The notes under the pieces are model-generated. The model did no database searches. It was not told where the DNA came from and worked only from the letters and a program-made list of their open reading frames with translations. From Myxococcales bacterium (GTDB taxonomy: Bacteria; UBA10199; 2-02-FULL-44-16; JAAZCA01): DNA of 64,000 nt. The translations under genes and the position numbers were made by a program. Location: assembly GCA_012513515.1 (NCBI GenBank), contig JAAZCA010000029.1, forward strand, positions 124,001-188,000, given 5' to 3'. Numbering within the stretch: position 1 is the first letter of the stretch; the number at the start of each line of letters is the position of its first letter. Positions 34,927 to 44,870 of the stretch are shown here, piece after piece.

Positions 34927-34949
34927 ACCATGGACAATTGACCATCGAC
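34927..34949. repeat. Dispersed intergenic repeat A, copy 2
   Basis: Exact 23-base match to 14199-14221, here between the HTH-EIIA gene and guaA. Confidence 0.6.
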
Positions 34950-34971
34950 AAAAACATCAAGAAGCTAGAAT

Positions 34972-35042
34972 CTAGAAGTGAGAAGCGAGATTTCTACAAG
35001 CGAGGTTTTTCTAGCTTCTAGCCTCTCGCTTCTAGCTTCTAG
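34972..35042. repeat. Imperfect inverted repeat (hairpin) in the 235-base gap upstream of the hydrogenase-like operon
   Basis: The arm at 34972-34990 (CTAGAAGTGAGAAGCGAGA) pairs with 35024-35042 (TCTCGCTTCTAGCTTCTAG) with two mismatches. The segment is rich in the unit AGCTTCT. It lies between the divergent operon start and the guaA stop. No clear T-run follows the stem, although a short TTTTT occurs at 35049-35053. Confidence 0.5.
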
Positions 35043-35055
35043 CTTCTGTTTTTCC

Positions 35056-35076
35056 CCGGTCACGGTCGTTGCGGGG
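35056..35076. repeat. Dispersed repeat B, copy 3
   Basis: CCGGTCACGGTCGTTGCGGG resembles 14268-14286 and 17743-17763. It lies just downstream of the guaA stop. Confidence 0.45.
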
Positions 35077-35102
35077 ATGATAGCCTTCACAAACCACGGC
35101 AG

Positions 35103-36644
35103 TTATTCCCACTCTATGGTGGCGGGAGGTTTCGATGAGATATCGTACACGACGCGGTTGATCCCCTTCACCTCGTTGATGATTCGATTTGATATCGCAC
35201 CGAGAACTTCGTACGGGATATGCGCCCAATCGGCGGTCATACCATCGATCGAGGTCACCGCTCGCACAGCAACCACGTTCTCGTAAGTTCGTTCGTCCCC
35301 CATGACGCCTACAGACTTCACCGGAAGAAGAACGCAAAAGCACTGCCAGATTTTATTATAGAGCCCCGCCGCCTTTATCTCCTGCATCAGGATATCGTCG
35401 GCATCGCGCAGAAGGTCGAGACGATCCCTGGTTATATTACCTACCACCCTGACCGCAAGCCCAGGGCCGGGAAAGGGCTGTCTGGCTACGATCTCCTCAG
35501 GCATACCGAGTTTTCTGCCAACCTCGCGAACCTCATCTTTGAAGAGCTCCCTGAAAGGCTCCACGAGGCTAAGCCCCATCTTTTCAGGCAATCCTCCGAC
35601 GTTATGGTGACTTTTTATCATAGCCGACGGCCCCCTGAAGGAGACCGACTCGATGACATCCGGATAGAGCGTTCCCTGTGCAAGATATTTCACATCTCCA
35701 AGTCTTTTAGCCCTCTCCTCAAACACCTCTATGAATACTCGTCCTATTATCTTACGCTTTTTTTCCGGATCCTCGACGCCGGAAAGCTCGGAAAGAAATT
35801 TCTGTGAGGCATCGACGACTTCGAGATTGATGTGAAAATTATCGCGAAAAATTTTCTCGACCTTGGCGGCCTCGGATTTCCTCAAAAGGCCGTTATCGAC
35901 GAATATGCAGGTGAGCTTCTCTCCTATTGCGCTGTGCAAAAGCATGGCGGCGACCGAGGAATCCACCCCTCCGGAGAGACCCAGTATCACCCTTTCCTCC
36001 CCAACCCTGTTCCTAATCTCATCTCTCTGAATCTCGATGAATGAATCCATCGTCCAGTCGGCCTTGCATTCGCATATCTTAAAAAGAAAATTGGAAATAA
36101 GAGCGCCTCCCTCCGGAGTATGCGTAACCTCAGGATGGAACTGGACGCCAATCACCGTGTTGGCAGCGTTGGAAATGATCGCACACGAGGAGTTGTCGCT
36201 ACGCGCGATCACGCGAAATCCGTCGGGAATTCTTTCGACCTTGTCGCCGTGGCTCATCCATACCGGCATCGGCCATGACTTGATCCCCGAAAATACCGGA
36301 TGCGATTCGTCGGCTGTGAGCATGGCGCGCCCGTATTCCCGTTTGCCGGCACGCACCACCTCTCCTCCGAGCAACTTCGATATCGACTGCATCCCGTAAC
36401 AGATCCCCAGAACGGGAAGACCTAGAGAAAGCAGCTTCGGATTCAGGACCGGGGAGCCCTCTTCGGTGACAGATGCTGGAGAACCGGAAAGGATTACTCC
36501 TTTTGCTCCAAATTTTTCCACCTCCGAGAGGGGCCAATTGAACGGATGAATTTCGCAATAGACATTGGCCTCTCGAACGCGCCTGGCTATCAGCTGGGTA
36601 TACTGCGAACCGAAATCCAAAATTAGAATTTTACTGTAGTCCAT
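35103..36644 (-). CDS. guaA: GMP synthase (glutamine-hydrolysing)
   Basis: GuaA aminates XMP to GMP. The class I amidotransferase domain shows the nucleophile in GICYGMQSI and the His-Glu pair in [11 protein letters not shown]. The ATP-pyrophosphatase domain has the P-loop [11 protein letters not shown], and the C-terminal dimerisation domain ends PPATIEWE, as in the family. Length (513 aa) is standard. It follows guaB by 7 bases. Confidence 0.98.
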   Translation of the reverse strand: MDYSKILILDFGSQYTQLIARRVREANVYCEIHPFNWPLSEVEKFGAKGVILSGSPASVTEEGSPVLNPKLLSLGLPVLGICYGMQSISKLLGGEVVRAGKREYGRAMLTADESHPVFSGIKSWPMPVWMSHGDKVERIPDGFRVIARSDNSSCAIISNAANTVIGVQFHPEVTHTPEGGALISNFLFKICECKADWTMDSFIEIQRDEIRNRVGEERVILGLSGGVDSSVAAMLLHSAIGEKLTCIFVDNGLLRKSEAAKVEKIFRDNFHINLEVVDASQKFLSELSGVEDPEKKRKIIGRVFIEVFEERAKRLGDVKYLAQGTLYPDVIESVSFRGPSAMIKSHHNVGGLPEKMGLSLVEPFRELFKDEVREVGRKLGMPEEIVARQPFPGPGLAVRVVGNITRDRLDLLRDADDILMQEIKAAGLYNKIWQCFCVLLPVKSVGVMGDERTYENVVAVRAVTSIDGMTADWAHIPYEVLGAISNRIINEVKGINRVVYDISSKPPATIEWE

Positions 36645-36651
36645 TGAAAGT

Positions 36652-38157
<1,506 letters not shown>

Positions 38158-38175
38158 TTAGCTTGTTTTTGAAGA

Positions 38176-40143
38176 TCAATCCAGCCATCTGGACGGAGGA
38201 GAGGCTGAACTGCCGCCGCCTGGCACCACAGGCTCGGTTTCCTTCTCGGCAGGAACTACGACAGCCGATGCAGGCATGCCGTTTTCGGGAGGTTTGTAGT
38301 TCATGTATCTGTTGGTAGAAACATGAAAGATAACCCTGCGGTTCTTGGCACGACCCTCCTCGGTCTCATTGGAGGCGGCCGGCTTCACATCACCATGCCC
38401 ATAAGGCAATAGATCGACTCCGGGGCGAAGCCCATGACTCCTCATATAAGATATGACTACGTTGGCCCTCTTTTCGGAGACGATCTTGTTAGCCGCCGGA
38501 GTTCCCATGGAATCTGCATGCCCCTCGATGCTTATTCGGCTGATCCAGTTGGTAGCATTGATGGTAGCAATCACCTGATCCAGAGCTTGGGCAGCCTGAG
38601 AATCAAGAGTGGAACTGTTGAAGGCAAAATAAACCGGTTTCAGACTCTTCACCTCTCCGCCGCTGACCCCTGCTCTTTCAGCATCCAATTTAGCGTACTT
38701 GACCATCGTATCCCACTGGTCCTCGCCGTAATCCTGACGCAGCATATAGAACTTCGGACAGGATGGGTCGTCTATCCCGTAGCGAAAATCCGCCGGATTC
38801 GCAGGGCACTGACCGGATATATCTACCGCATCCTTGAGGGTATAGAATTTTGGACACGCGCTATCGTGAACGCCGTGCTTAAAATCAGCCGGGTCATCGG
38901 GACACTTGAGCCTCATTTCTGAGACGCTCAGGGAGTAGATGCTCCTAATCTCGTCCTGCGAATAGGTATCAGAAAGCACGAAGATTTTAGGACAAGAAGG
39001 ATCGTGCTGGTTCGGGTTATAGAGATCGGGGCTTGCGGGACACCTTACGACGAGGTCTGCCAACTCCCTCAGCTCGTAATATTTCGGACACTGCTCGCTA
39101 TGAACGCCGCTCTGAAACTGCGCTGGATTATCCGGACAGTTCATCTTGAGGGCATACAGTTCGTCAGCGGAAAGCTGTTTCTTGAAGAGCGCGTTGTATT
39201 TTATCCACTCATCACTATCGAGCTGGCGATATTTCTGTGTATTTAGCCGGTATTTCACGGAAAGGATTCCCCTGCCCCTAGCACCAGTCACACCGCAGAC
39301 CAGACAAGTGCCGCCACCGGCCTGCAACGTAACACCAGTATCCTTGATATCCCACCTCGCACCCAGATAGGCTTCGGCAGGAGTGGTATCTCTGTCCTTG
39401 AAAAAATTATCTATCGAAGTCTGGGCATTGACCTCGCCGAATAGCCATACATCCGGAATCGGTATGAAGGAGGCCCCTCCGCCGACCAGAAATCTGTGCC
39501 GATAATCCACGTTGCGGAAATCGACCTTTTTACCCCCCTGATAGCCAAGGTTCATGGCAAGGGCGACCTTTGGATGGAGCCTCGCATCCAAGGCGACCTT
39601 TATCCCCCCGGTGAGACCGTCATCTCCGACATAGCGCTCCGATTTTCCAGTAGGAGCTGTTATGAACGGAATGAAGGCGAGGCCGATATATTTGTCATAG
39701 GGTGTGAGCACCCTGGCCTTGAATTCGGCACGAACGTCCCCGATGTTGAAATAGTTTTTCAGAGGATCGGCGGAGGGATCGTTCGGAGCCTTGAACTTGT
39801 TGATGACTACCAGCGGAAAATCGACGCCTATCTGCAGCCATTCAAGTATTCCAAAGGCAGCGACGAAATCCTCGACCAAAAGCTGATCTATTATTCCGCG
39901 AACTCGCTGCGTTCCTTGTCTGAGCTCCATCGGATGGTAAGCGTAAGAACTAACGACACCGACATCGAACTGCAGCTTATGAAGCGTCTCAGAACTGTGA
40001 AGCATGAAATATGGATTCCTGCCGATGGCGGGCTTGAAAAACTGGGCATTGAAATGCTCGGTGGAGGCATTGGAAACGGATGCCATGGATAGAAAAAGCG
40101 CAATGACGAGAGCAGAGCCAAAATAGCGCGAAAACCTTCCCAT
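38176..40143 (-). CDS. OmpA-family outer-membrane protein with four 16-spaced cysteine-pair repeats
   Basis: After a signal peptide comes a beta-barrel-like region (to about residue 305, alternating strands, LGYQGGKK, VWLFGEVNAQ). Next is a linker with four units of pattern CPxxPxxFxxGxxDxxCPKFYxL, then an OmpA C-terminal peptidoglycan-binding domain (VYFAFNSSTLDSQA, ISIEGHADSMGTPAAN, AKNRRVIF). Counting from the upstream ATG at 40155, cysteines fall at 340/356, 372/388, 418/434 and 450/466, always 16 apart. The start is placed at 40143, where spacing to G-rich upstream sequence is better; 40155 is possible. It is the last gene of the envelope cluster, 118 bases after the propeller gene. Confidence 0.85.
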   Translation of the reverse strand: MGRFSRYFGSALVIALFLSMASVSNASTEHFNAQFFKPAIGRNPYFMLHSSETLHKLQFDVGVVSSYAYHPMELRQGTQRVRGIIDQLLVEDFVAAFGILEWLQIGVDFPLVVINKFKAPNDPSADPLKNYFNIGDVRAEFKARVLTPYDKYIGLAFIPFITAPTGKSERYVGDDGLTGGIKVALDARLHPKVALAMNLGYQGGKKVDFRNVDYRHRFLVGGGASFIPIPDVWLFGEVNAQTSIDNFFKDRDTTPAEAYLGARWDIKDTGVTLQAGGGTCLVCGVTGARGRGILSVKYRLNTQKYRQLDSDEWIKYNALFKKQLSADELYALKMNCPDNPAQFQSGVHSEQCPKYYELRELADLVVRCPASPDLYNPNQHDPSCPKIFVLSDTYSQDEIRSIYSLSVSEMRLKCPDDPADFKHGVHDSACPKFYTLKDAVDISGQCPANPADFRYGIDDPSCPKFYMLRQDYGEDQWDTMVKYAKLDAERAGVSGGEVKSLKPVYFAFNSSTLDSQAAQALDQVIATINATNWISRISIEGHADSMGTPAANKIVSEKRANVVISYMRSHGLRPGVDLLPYGHGDVKPAASNETEEGRAKNRRVIFHVSTNRYMNYKPPENGMPASAVVVPAEKETEPVVPGGGSSASPPSRWLD

Positions 40144-40261
40144 CTCCCCCCCCATTCCTGATAATGCCGCACTAAACCATCAAGATTATCGAGAAGTTAG
40201 CAGATAGATCAGGCAGTTGCAACGCGTTTTTCCGATATCCTCTAAAGCCCCTCGCCTGCCC

Positions 40262-41482
40262 TCAGCTCTTCTTCGATCGTTTGCGCGGCGAGTGTTCCTT
40301 GACTTCGAAGGTGAAGATGCGGCCGCTGTTGGAAAGTATATAGAGCATATCGTCCGCAACGACGAGGTCGCCGTAGCTCCCCCCCCTTATGTACCGCTGA
40401 AAAAGTATGTCACCGGTATCGCTGTCGATGAGATAGAGGCGCTGCTTGGTCGAAGCGACCGCGACATAATCCTTCCCGGCGGCGGGTGAAGAGAGCCCTG
40501 CTTCCTCAAGATCCTGCTGCCAGATAAAATTTCCCTCTATGGGATCGAGCGCGGCAACCCCTCCACCGCCCGAGACGTACATCCTCTCTCCGTACAGTAT
40601 GGGATCACTCGAGCCTCCGGCGTTGGCATCCCAGTCTATTCGCCCGGTAACCGTATCGATACAGAAAAGGGAATTGTCGGCGGTCGTAACATAGACTTTG
40701 TCGCCGACGAAGAGCGGCCTGCTGTCCACGTCAAAAACCTGAGATCTTCTGTCGCCAAGCTGCCTTGTCCAGACGATCCTGCCATCGCTTTCCCTGTAAG
40801 CGATCAAAAGTCCGGAGGACGAACCGAGGTATATCAGGCCGTCCCTAAGAACGGGGGCTGCTGCCCTCCGAACGGAAAATCCGAAATCGTCATCGAAGGC
40901 TTCGGTATGCCAGAGCTCGACGCCGCTCCCCCTGTCCAGCGCGAAGAGCCTGCCGGACATCGTGGCGATATAAACGCGATCGCCGGTAACAAGAGGTTGG
41001 GCTAGAACGGAGGTGTCAACCTTGCTCTTCCACCTCTCCGCGCCGGTCTCGACATCGAGAGCATAAACGTTCGCCTTGCAGTCCCCGAAGAAAACATCTC
41101 CGCCGGAAACTGTCGCTTCAGCCTGTATCGCACCATCGGCTTTGTAGGACCAAATCTTGTTTTTGAGTTTGGTGTCTATCGAATAGAAATACCCAGCATC
41201 GACCCCTACGAATATCTTTCCGTCGCTGAGAAGCGGCGTGGAAAACTGGTACGGTCTGCTGTTCCAGAATGAGGATTTCTTGAGGCTCACCACCTTGCGT
41301 CTGGAAAGTTCGATCCTCCTGTCCGACTTGATGTACGAACTGAGTCTCCTGTATTGTTCCGGCCTTCTCAGAGATTCGTGGCTCAAAAAATGGCGCTTTG
41401 GCGGAGGCCGATACCTTGCCGACGCATCAGAACAGATACTGAAGATGACGACCACCGCAATGGCGGCAACAAAAAACCTCAT
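40262..41482 (-). CDS. BamB-like PQQ-type beta-propeller protein
   Basis: A secreted protein (406 aa) with a signal peptide ending near SDASA and seven to eight propeller-blade repeats of the type GxVYALDxxTGxxxWxxx (VYALDVETGAERWKSKV, FALDRGSGVELWHTEA, FCIDTVTGRIDWDANA). It resembles BamB of the outer-membrane assembly machine, and the adjacent YfgM-like gene matches the E. coli yfgM-bamB-der neighbourhood. Unlike BamB it has no clear lipobox (FSICSD lacks a small residue before Cys), so it may be soluble. The ATG overlaps the upstream stop (TGATG). Confidence 0.82.
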   Translation of the reverse strand: MRFFVAAIAVVVIFSICSDASARYRPPPKRHFLSHESLRRPEQYRRLSSYIKSDRRIELSRRKVVSLKKSSFWNSRPYQFSTPLLSDGKIFVGVDAGYFYSIDTKLKNKIWSYKADGAIQAEATVSGGDVFFGDCKANVYALDVETGAERWKSKVDTSVLAQPLVTGDRVYIATMSGRLFALDRGSGVELWHTEAFDDDFGFSVRRAAAPVLRDGLIYLGSSSGLLIAYRESDGRIVWTRQLGDRRSQVFDVDSRPLFVGDKVYVTTADNSLFCIDTVTGRIDWDANAGGSSDPILYGERMYVSGGGGVAALDPIEGNFIWQQDLEEAGLSSPAAGKDYVAVASTKQRLYLIDSDTGDILFQRYIRGGSYGDLVVADDMLYILSNSGRIFTFEVKEHSPRKRSKKS

Positions 41483-42213
41483 CACTTGTTATCCCCTTTC
41501 AGCGCCAGCCATATCAAACGTTCCTCGCTCTTGGCCTTGGCTTCAGCATCGTACTCCTCCGCTTCATCGACCACCTGTCGGTAGAGCTTCAGGGCCTCAT
41601 CGAGGTTGCCTGAATTTTCCAGGATGAGAGCGGCCCTATAACGGCTATCCGCGCTCATGATATTGGATGGATCGGCTGCAACTTTGAGATAAGTCTCGGC
41701 AGCTCCCGCCGGATCCCCCGAGGCCAGTTCGGCATCGGCAGCTCGATACATGGCGGCGACAAAGAGCATTGGGTTATTGCGCGACTTGCCCGCCAATTTG
41801 CGAAAGCCTTCGATCGCCTCCTCAAATCGCCCCCTTTCGATATAGATCTCACCGAGCTGCATGAGGGCCTGTTTTCCGGCGGCGGTACCGAGATATGAAT
41901 CCACCACAGATTCAAGTGCTTCCATCTGATCTTCGGAATGGTGGGACATTTGCTGCGCGGCATAAAGTGCGTCCGCAGCCTTGTTCGAACGCCATTTCCA
42001 ATATCCGCTGGCCCCTATTACTATTGAGAAGAGAAGCCCTGCTACAACGACTATCTCGAGGGCGCTCTTCCAGTGTTCCTTCAACCACAGGACGACGCGA
42101 ACGGTCCAGTTGACGAAGTCATCATGCGGTTTCGATTTTTCACGCGGCAATCTCTTATAGGTACCTATGGCACACCTCCCCGGCGCTCTATGCGCCCCAA
42201 CCGCGCCGCCCAC
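41482..42213 (-). CDS. YfgM-like tetratricopeptide membrane protein
   Basis: A short cytoplasmic N-terminus is followed by one membrane helix (residues 51-70 from the outer limit, ALEIVVVAGLLFSIVIGASG). Periplasmic TPR-like helices come next (LMQLGEIYIERGRFEEAIEG, AAMYRAADAELASGDPAGAAETY, AALILENSGNLDEALKLYRQ), the layout of YfgM, a partner of SecYEG and periplasmic chaperones. The start is unclear. GTG 42213 (the limit given) has no ribosome-binding site. ATA 42168 has GGGAGG exactly 6 bases upstream. TTG 42150 is a third choice. The next gene, bamB-like, overlaps its stop. Confidence 0.8.
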   Translation of the reverse strand: MGGAVGAHRAPGRCAIGTYKRLPREKSKPHDDFVNWTVRVVLWLKEHWKSALEIVVVAGLLFSIVIGASGYWKWRSNKAADALYAAQQMSHHSEDQMEALESVVDSYLGTAAGKQALMQLGEIYIERGRFEEAIEGFRKLAGKSRNNPMLFVAAMYRAADAELASGDPAGAAETYLKVAADPSNIMSADSRYRAALILENSGNLDEALKLYRQVVDEAEEYDAEAKAKSEERLIWLALKGDNK

Positions 42214-42223
42214 AGCGGCAATT

Positions 42224-42574
42224 TTATGTTTCGGATATCAGCCCTTTTTCCCATCTGCGCCCAACCAAAATTACCGAAGCGACAGTCAGAATGAAGAGCC
42301 AGCCCACGCCTGTTATCATGGCGATCCTACCGGGATATCCTCCGTAGGGACTATCGAGGCTATCAAATAGCGCGCCCGCCAATAGAATCAAGAGGATAAC
42401 TGGGGCGACGTATTTCAGCGAACGAACCCATATTCGCGGGCGACCGCCTGTCTTTCCACTGACATAATCCGAAATCCTCGGCGCAACGGAGAGCCGTCCA
42501 AACACCGAAAACTCAGCAAACCCCGCAAACAGCATGCCGATCCGGCATTCCCTGTTCCGCGCATACCAGTTCAC
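42224..42574 (-). CDS. Small membrane protein resembling the C-terminal helices of LeuT-type sodium symporters
   Basis: A 116-residue protein with three hydrophobic segments. Its segments GMLFAGFAEFSVFGRL, PRIWVRSLKYVAPVILLILL and the final helix ending GRRWEKG follow the order and spacing of helices 10-12 of LeuT/neurotransmitter:sodium symporters. The rest of such a transporter (helices 1-9) is absent. Even so, translation signals are excellent: GTG 42574 overlaps the stop of the YihY gene (GTGA) and AGGAGG precedes it. It is either a gene remnant kept in frame or a small protein in its own right. The family match is from memory of LeuT and is moderate. Confidence 0.6.
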   Translation of the reverse strand: MNWYARNRECRIGMLFAGFAEFSVFGRLSVAPRISDYVSGKTGGRPRIWVRSLKYVAPVILLILLAGALFDSLDSPYGGYPGRIAMITGVGWLFILTVASVILVGRRWEKGLISET

Positions 42575-43386
42575 GGAGCTATCCTCCTGCGGTGCAATAC
42601 CCCTTTGAACTGAAGGGCTGCAACGAGCTCCGCGCTGAATAAAAACACGAGCGAGAGATAATAAATCCACATGATCATAAGCACCACCGCCGTAAGAGAG
42701 CCGTAGATGAGATTATATCTCTCTATCGCTGTCACCAGATACCAGCGGAATGCGAATCTGGCAGCGGCCAAGCCGAGGGAAAAAATCACTCCCCCAACAA
42801 AGGCGTAGCGCACATAGACCTTCTGGTTCGGCACGACGACGACCGTTATCACGTAGGCCAGAAAGGAAACCATTATGAAATAGCTCTTTCCGGTCATCAG
42901 CCATGACAAGGGCAGATGAAACCCCGCCTGCGCGAATATCCCCTCGAAGATCCTCGCCGCGGTTGGAAGAGAAAAAAGAAGTGTAATTCCGACTATGATG
43001 ACCACCCCAAGCAATCTCGAGTGAAGGAAAATCCTGCGCTTCTCCGCGTTGAAAACTACGTTCAGCGCCCTCTCGATGGAGGCGAGCACCAGCGTCGATA
43101 CGAAGACGAGAAAGATAGTGCCATACAAGCTGAACGAGGACCTCTGCTTGAGCAACAGTTGAAGGTTGTTCACAAACTGCTCCCGCCCAAACGGTATAGC
43201 GTTGGTTACAATTTCTACAACCCCGCGAAGGGCATCATCGGACCCTCCTATGAAATAACCGAGAAGCGATACAATTATCATGCCCATCGGTATCATCGCC
43301 AGCATCGAGCAGAAGGCGATATTTTCGGCCATCGCGTGACAGTCATTATTGAAAAAGGATTTCACAACTGAAACTATAAATTTCAT
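42571..43386 (-). CDS. YihY/BrkB-family inner-membrane protein
   Basis: A 271-residue membrane protein with about six helices. The segments DCHAMAENIAFCSMLAMIPMGMI near the N-terminus and YGSLTAVVLMIMWIYYLSLVFLFSAELVAAL near the C-terminus are typical of the YihY/BrkB family. The family was once misnamed ribonuclease BN, but no nuclease activity is supported. ATG 43386, preceded by GAAGGGAC, is preferred; a GTG overlapping the der stop at 43404 is the alternative. Confidence 0.88.
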   Translation of the reverse strand: MKFIVSVVKSFFNNDCHAMAENIAFCSMLAMIPMGMIIVSLLGYFIGGSDDALRGVVEIVTNAIPFGREQFVNNLQLLLKQRSSFSLYGTIFLVFVSTLVLASIERALNVVFNAEKRRIFLHSRLLGVVIIVGITLLFSLPTAARIFEGIFAQAGFHLPLSWLMTGKSYFIMVSFLAYVITVVVVPNQKVYVRYAFVGGVIFSLGLAAARFAFRWYLVTAIERYNLIYGSLTAVVLMIMWIYYLSLVFLFSAELVAALQFKGVLHRRRIAP

Positions 43387-43400
43387 CTGCCAGTCCCTTC

Positions 43401-44702
43401 TCACTTTTTCCTACACACTATCTTAACAGGAATTCCCTCAACGCCCAGCGCAGCCATGATCTTCTTTGTGAGGTATCTCCTGTAGGAATATGGAACAGCC
43501 GCGGGATAATTGGAAAATAGGGCAAAAGTCGGAGGATTCTTACCCGTCTGTGTGGCGTAGTATATTCTAACCTGTTTTCCACGAAAGACGGGGAGATGGT
43601 GGTTGTCCAGCGCCTCCTGGATGATATCGTTCAGCTTCGACGTGGAAATTTCCGTTGAAAGGGCCTCCTGGATCTCGTCGATTTTTCTGAATAGCTTGAG
43701 GCAATTCGTTCCGCTCATCGCAGAGATGGGGAGTATAGAAAGATCATGCATGTCCCCCAGTCCCTTCCTGAGCCTCTCCTCATAAAGCTTCCATTCAACC
43801 TCGGCCAGATCCCACTTATTGACCAGAAGCACACATCCCTTTCCCTCTTCGCGCACAAATCCGGTAAGGTTTATATCCTGTTTGGTCAGGCCGTCGGCCG
43901 CATCGATGAGCTGCAATACGATGTCGGCCCTGTTCACCGTACGAAGGCTGCGCATCGCGGTAAACTTTTCGAGGCGGTCGGAAACTCCCCAGCGCCTTTT
44001 TACGCCGGCCGTATCTATAAAGACGTATTTTTTTCCGTCGAACTCTATCTCGACATCTATCGCATCTCGAGTCGTTCCCGCCATTTCATGGGCCACTACG
44101 CGCTCTTCCCCCGCCAGCCTGTTGATCAGAGTTGATTTGCCTACGTTGGGCTTACCAACTACCGCGATGGTAAGGGCATCCCCCTTTTCGCGTTCCTGCC
44201 AGTTGTCGGGAGATAGTTTTTCAAAGACCCTGTCGAGAAGATCGTCCACGCCAATTCCATGCTCAGCGGAAATCGCGGCGATCTCATCGACGCCAAGTTC
44301 GTAGTAAGCCATTCCAAGGTCGCGATCCTCCGGTTCGTCCACCTTATTGACGGCAAAAAGCACGGGTTTTTCAGACTGCCTCAGTTTTTCCACCACGCTT
44401 CTATCCGCCGCCGTCGGATCGTTCCTCGCATCGAAAAGGCAGATTATCAGATCCGCTTCGCTTACGGCTATCAGACTCTGTTTTGTGATATGCCTGCCGA
44501 GATCGGCGTCGGGATCGAGATCGAGGCCGCCAGTATCGACGACGATGAACTTTTTCCCGCACCACTCCCCTTCCGCATAATGACGGTCGCGCGTGACCCC
44601 GGGGATATCGGCAACGATCGCCTTGCCGCGACCGACGAGGCGGTTGAAGAGGCGGGATTTCCCTACGTTGGGCCGCCCGACTATTGCGATAATTGGAAGC
44701 AT
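43401..44702 (-). CDS. der: Ribosome assembly GTPase Der (EngA)
   Basis: Two tandem GTPase domains mark Der. The first has GRPNVGKSRLFN, DTGG and NKVD, and the second has GKPNVGKSTLIN, DTAGVKRR and NKWD. A C-terminal KH-like domain ends PVKIVCRKK. Der acts in 50S subunit maturation. The start at 44702 follows GGAGAG and the family N-terminus (LPIIAIVGRPNVG); the frame stays open to 44819 without homology. Length 433 aa is normal. The first-domain P-loop has GKSR rather than GKST. Confidence 0.97.
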   Translation of the reverse strand: MLPIIAIVGRPNVGKSRLFNRLVGRGKAIVADIPGVTRDRHYAEGEWCGKKFIVVDTGGLDLDPDADLGRHITKQSLIAVSEADLIICLFDARNDPTAADRSVVEKLRQSEKPVLFAVNKVDEPEDRDLGMAYYELGVDEIAAISAEHGIGVDDLLDRVFEKLSPDNWQEREKGDALTIAVVGKPNVGKSTLINRLAGEERVVAHEMAGTTRDAIDVEIEFDGKKYVFIDTAGVKRRWGVSDRLEKFTAMRSLRTVNRADIVLQLIDAADGLTKQDINLTGFVREEGKGCVLLVNKWDLAEVEWKLYEERLRKGLGDMHDLSILPISAMSGTNCLKLFRKIDEIQEALSTEISTSKLNDIIQEALDNHHLPVFRGKQVRIYYATQTGKNPPTFALFSNYPAAVPYSYRRYLTKKIMAALGVEGIPVKIVCRKK

Positions 44703-44870
44703 TAAACTCTCCGGATGCACAACTCCCCCCGCAGCGGCGGGAGGTTCGCGGTGATTAGACGATTTTCTTAGACAATTCAAGGAGATATTGCGCAGATTCG
44801 AAGAGGGATAACCAGGCAAAGGTTGAGGTTCCGCCTACGCCATCGCACATAGTCCGTACAAATCAGAAGA

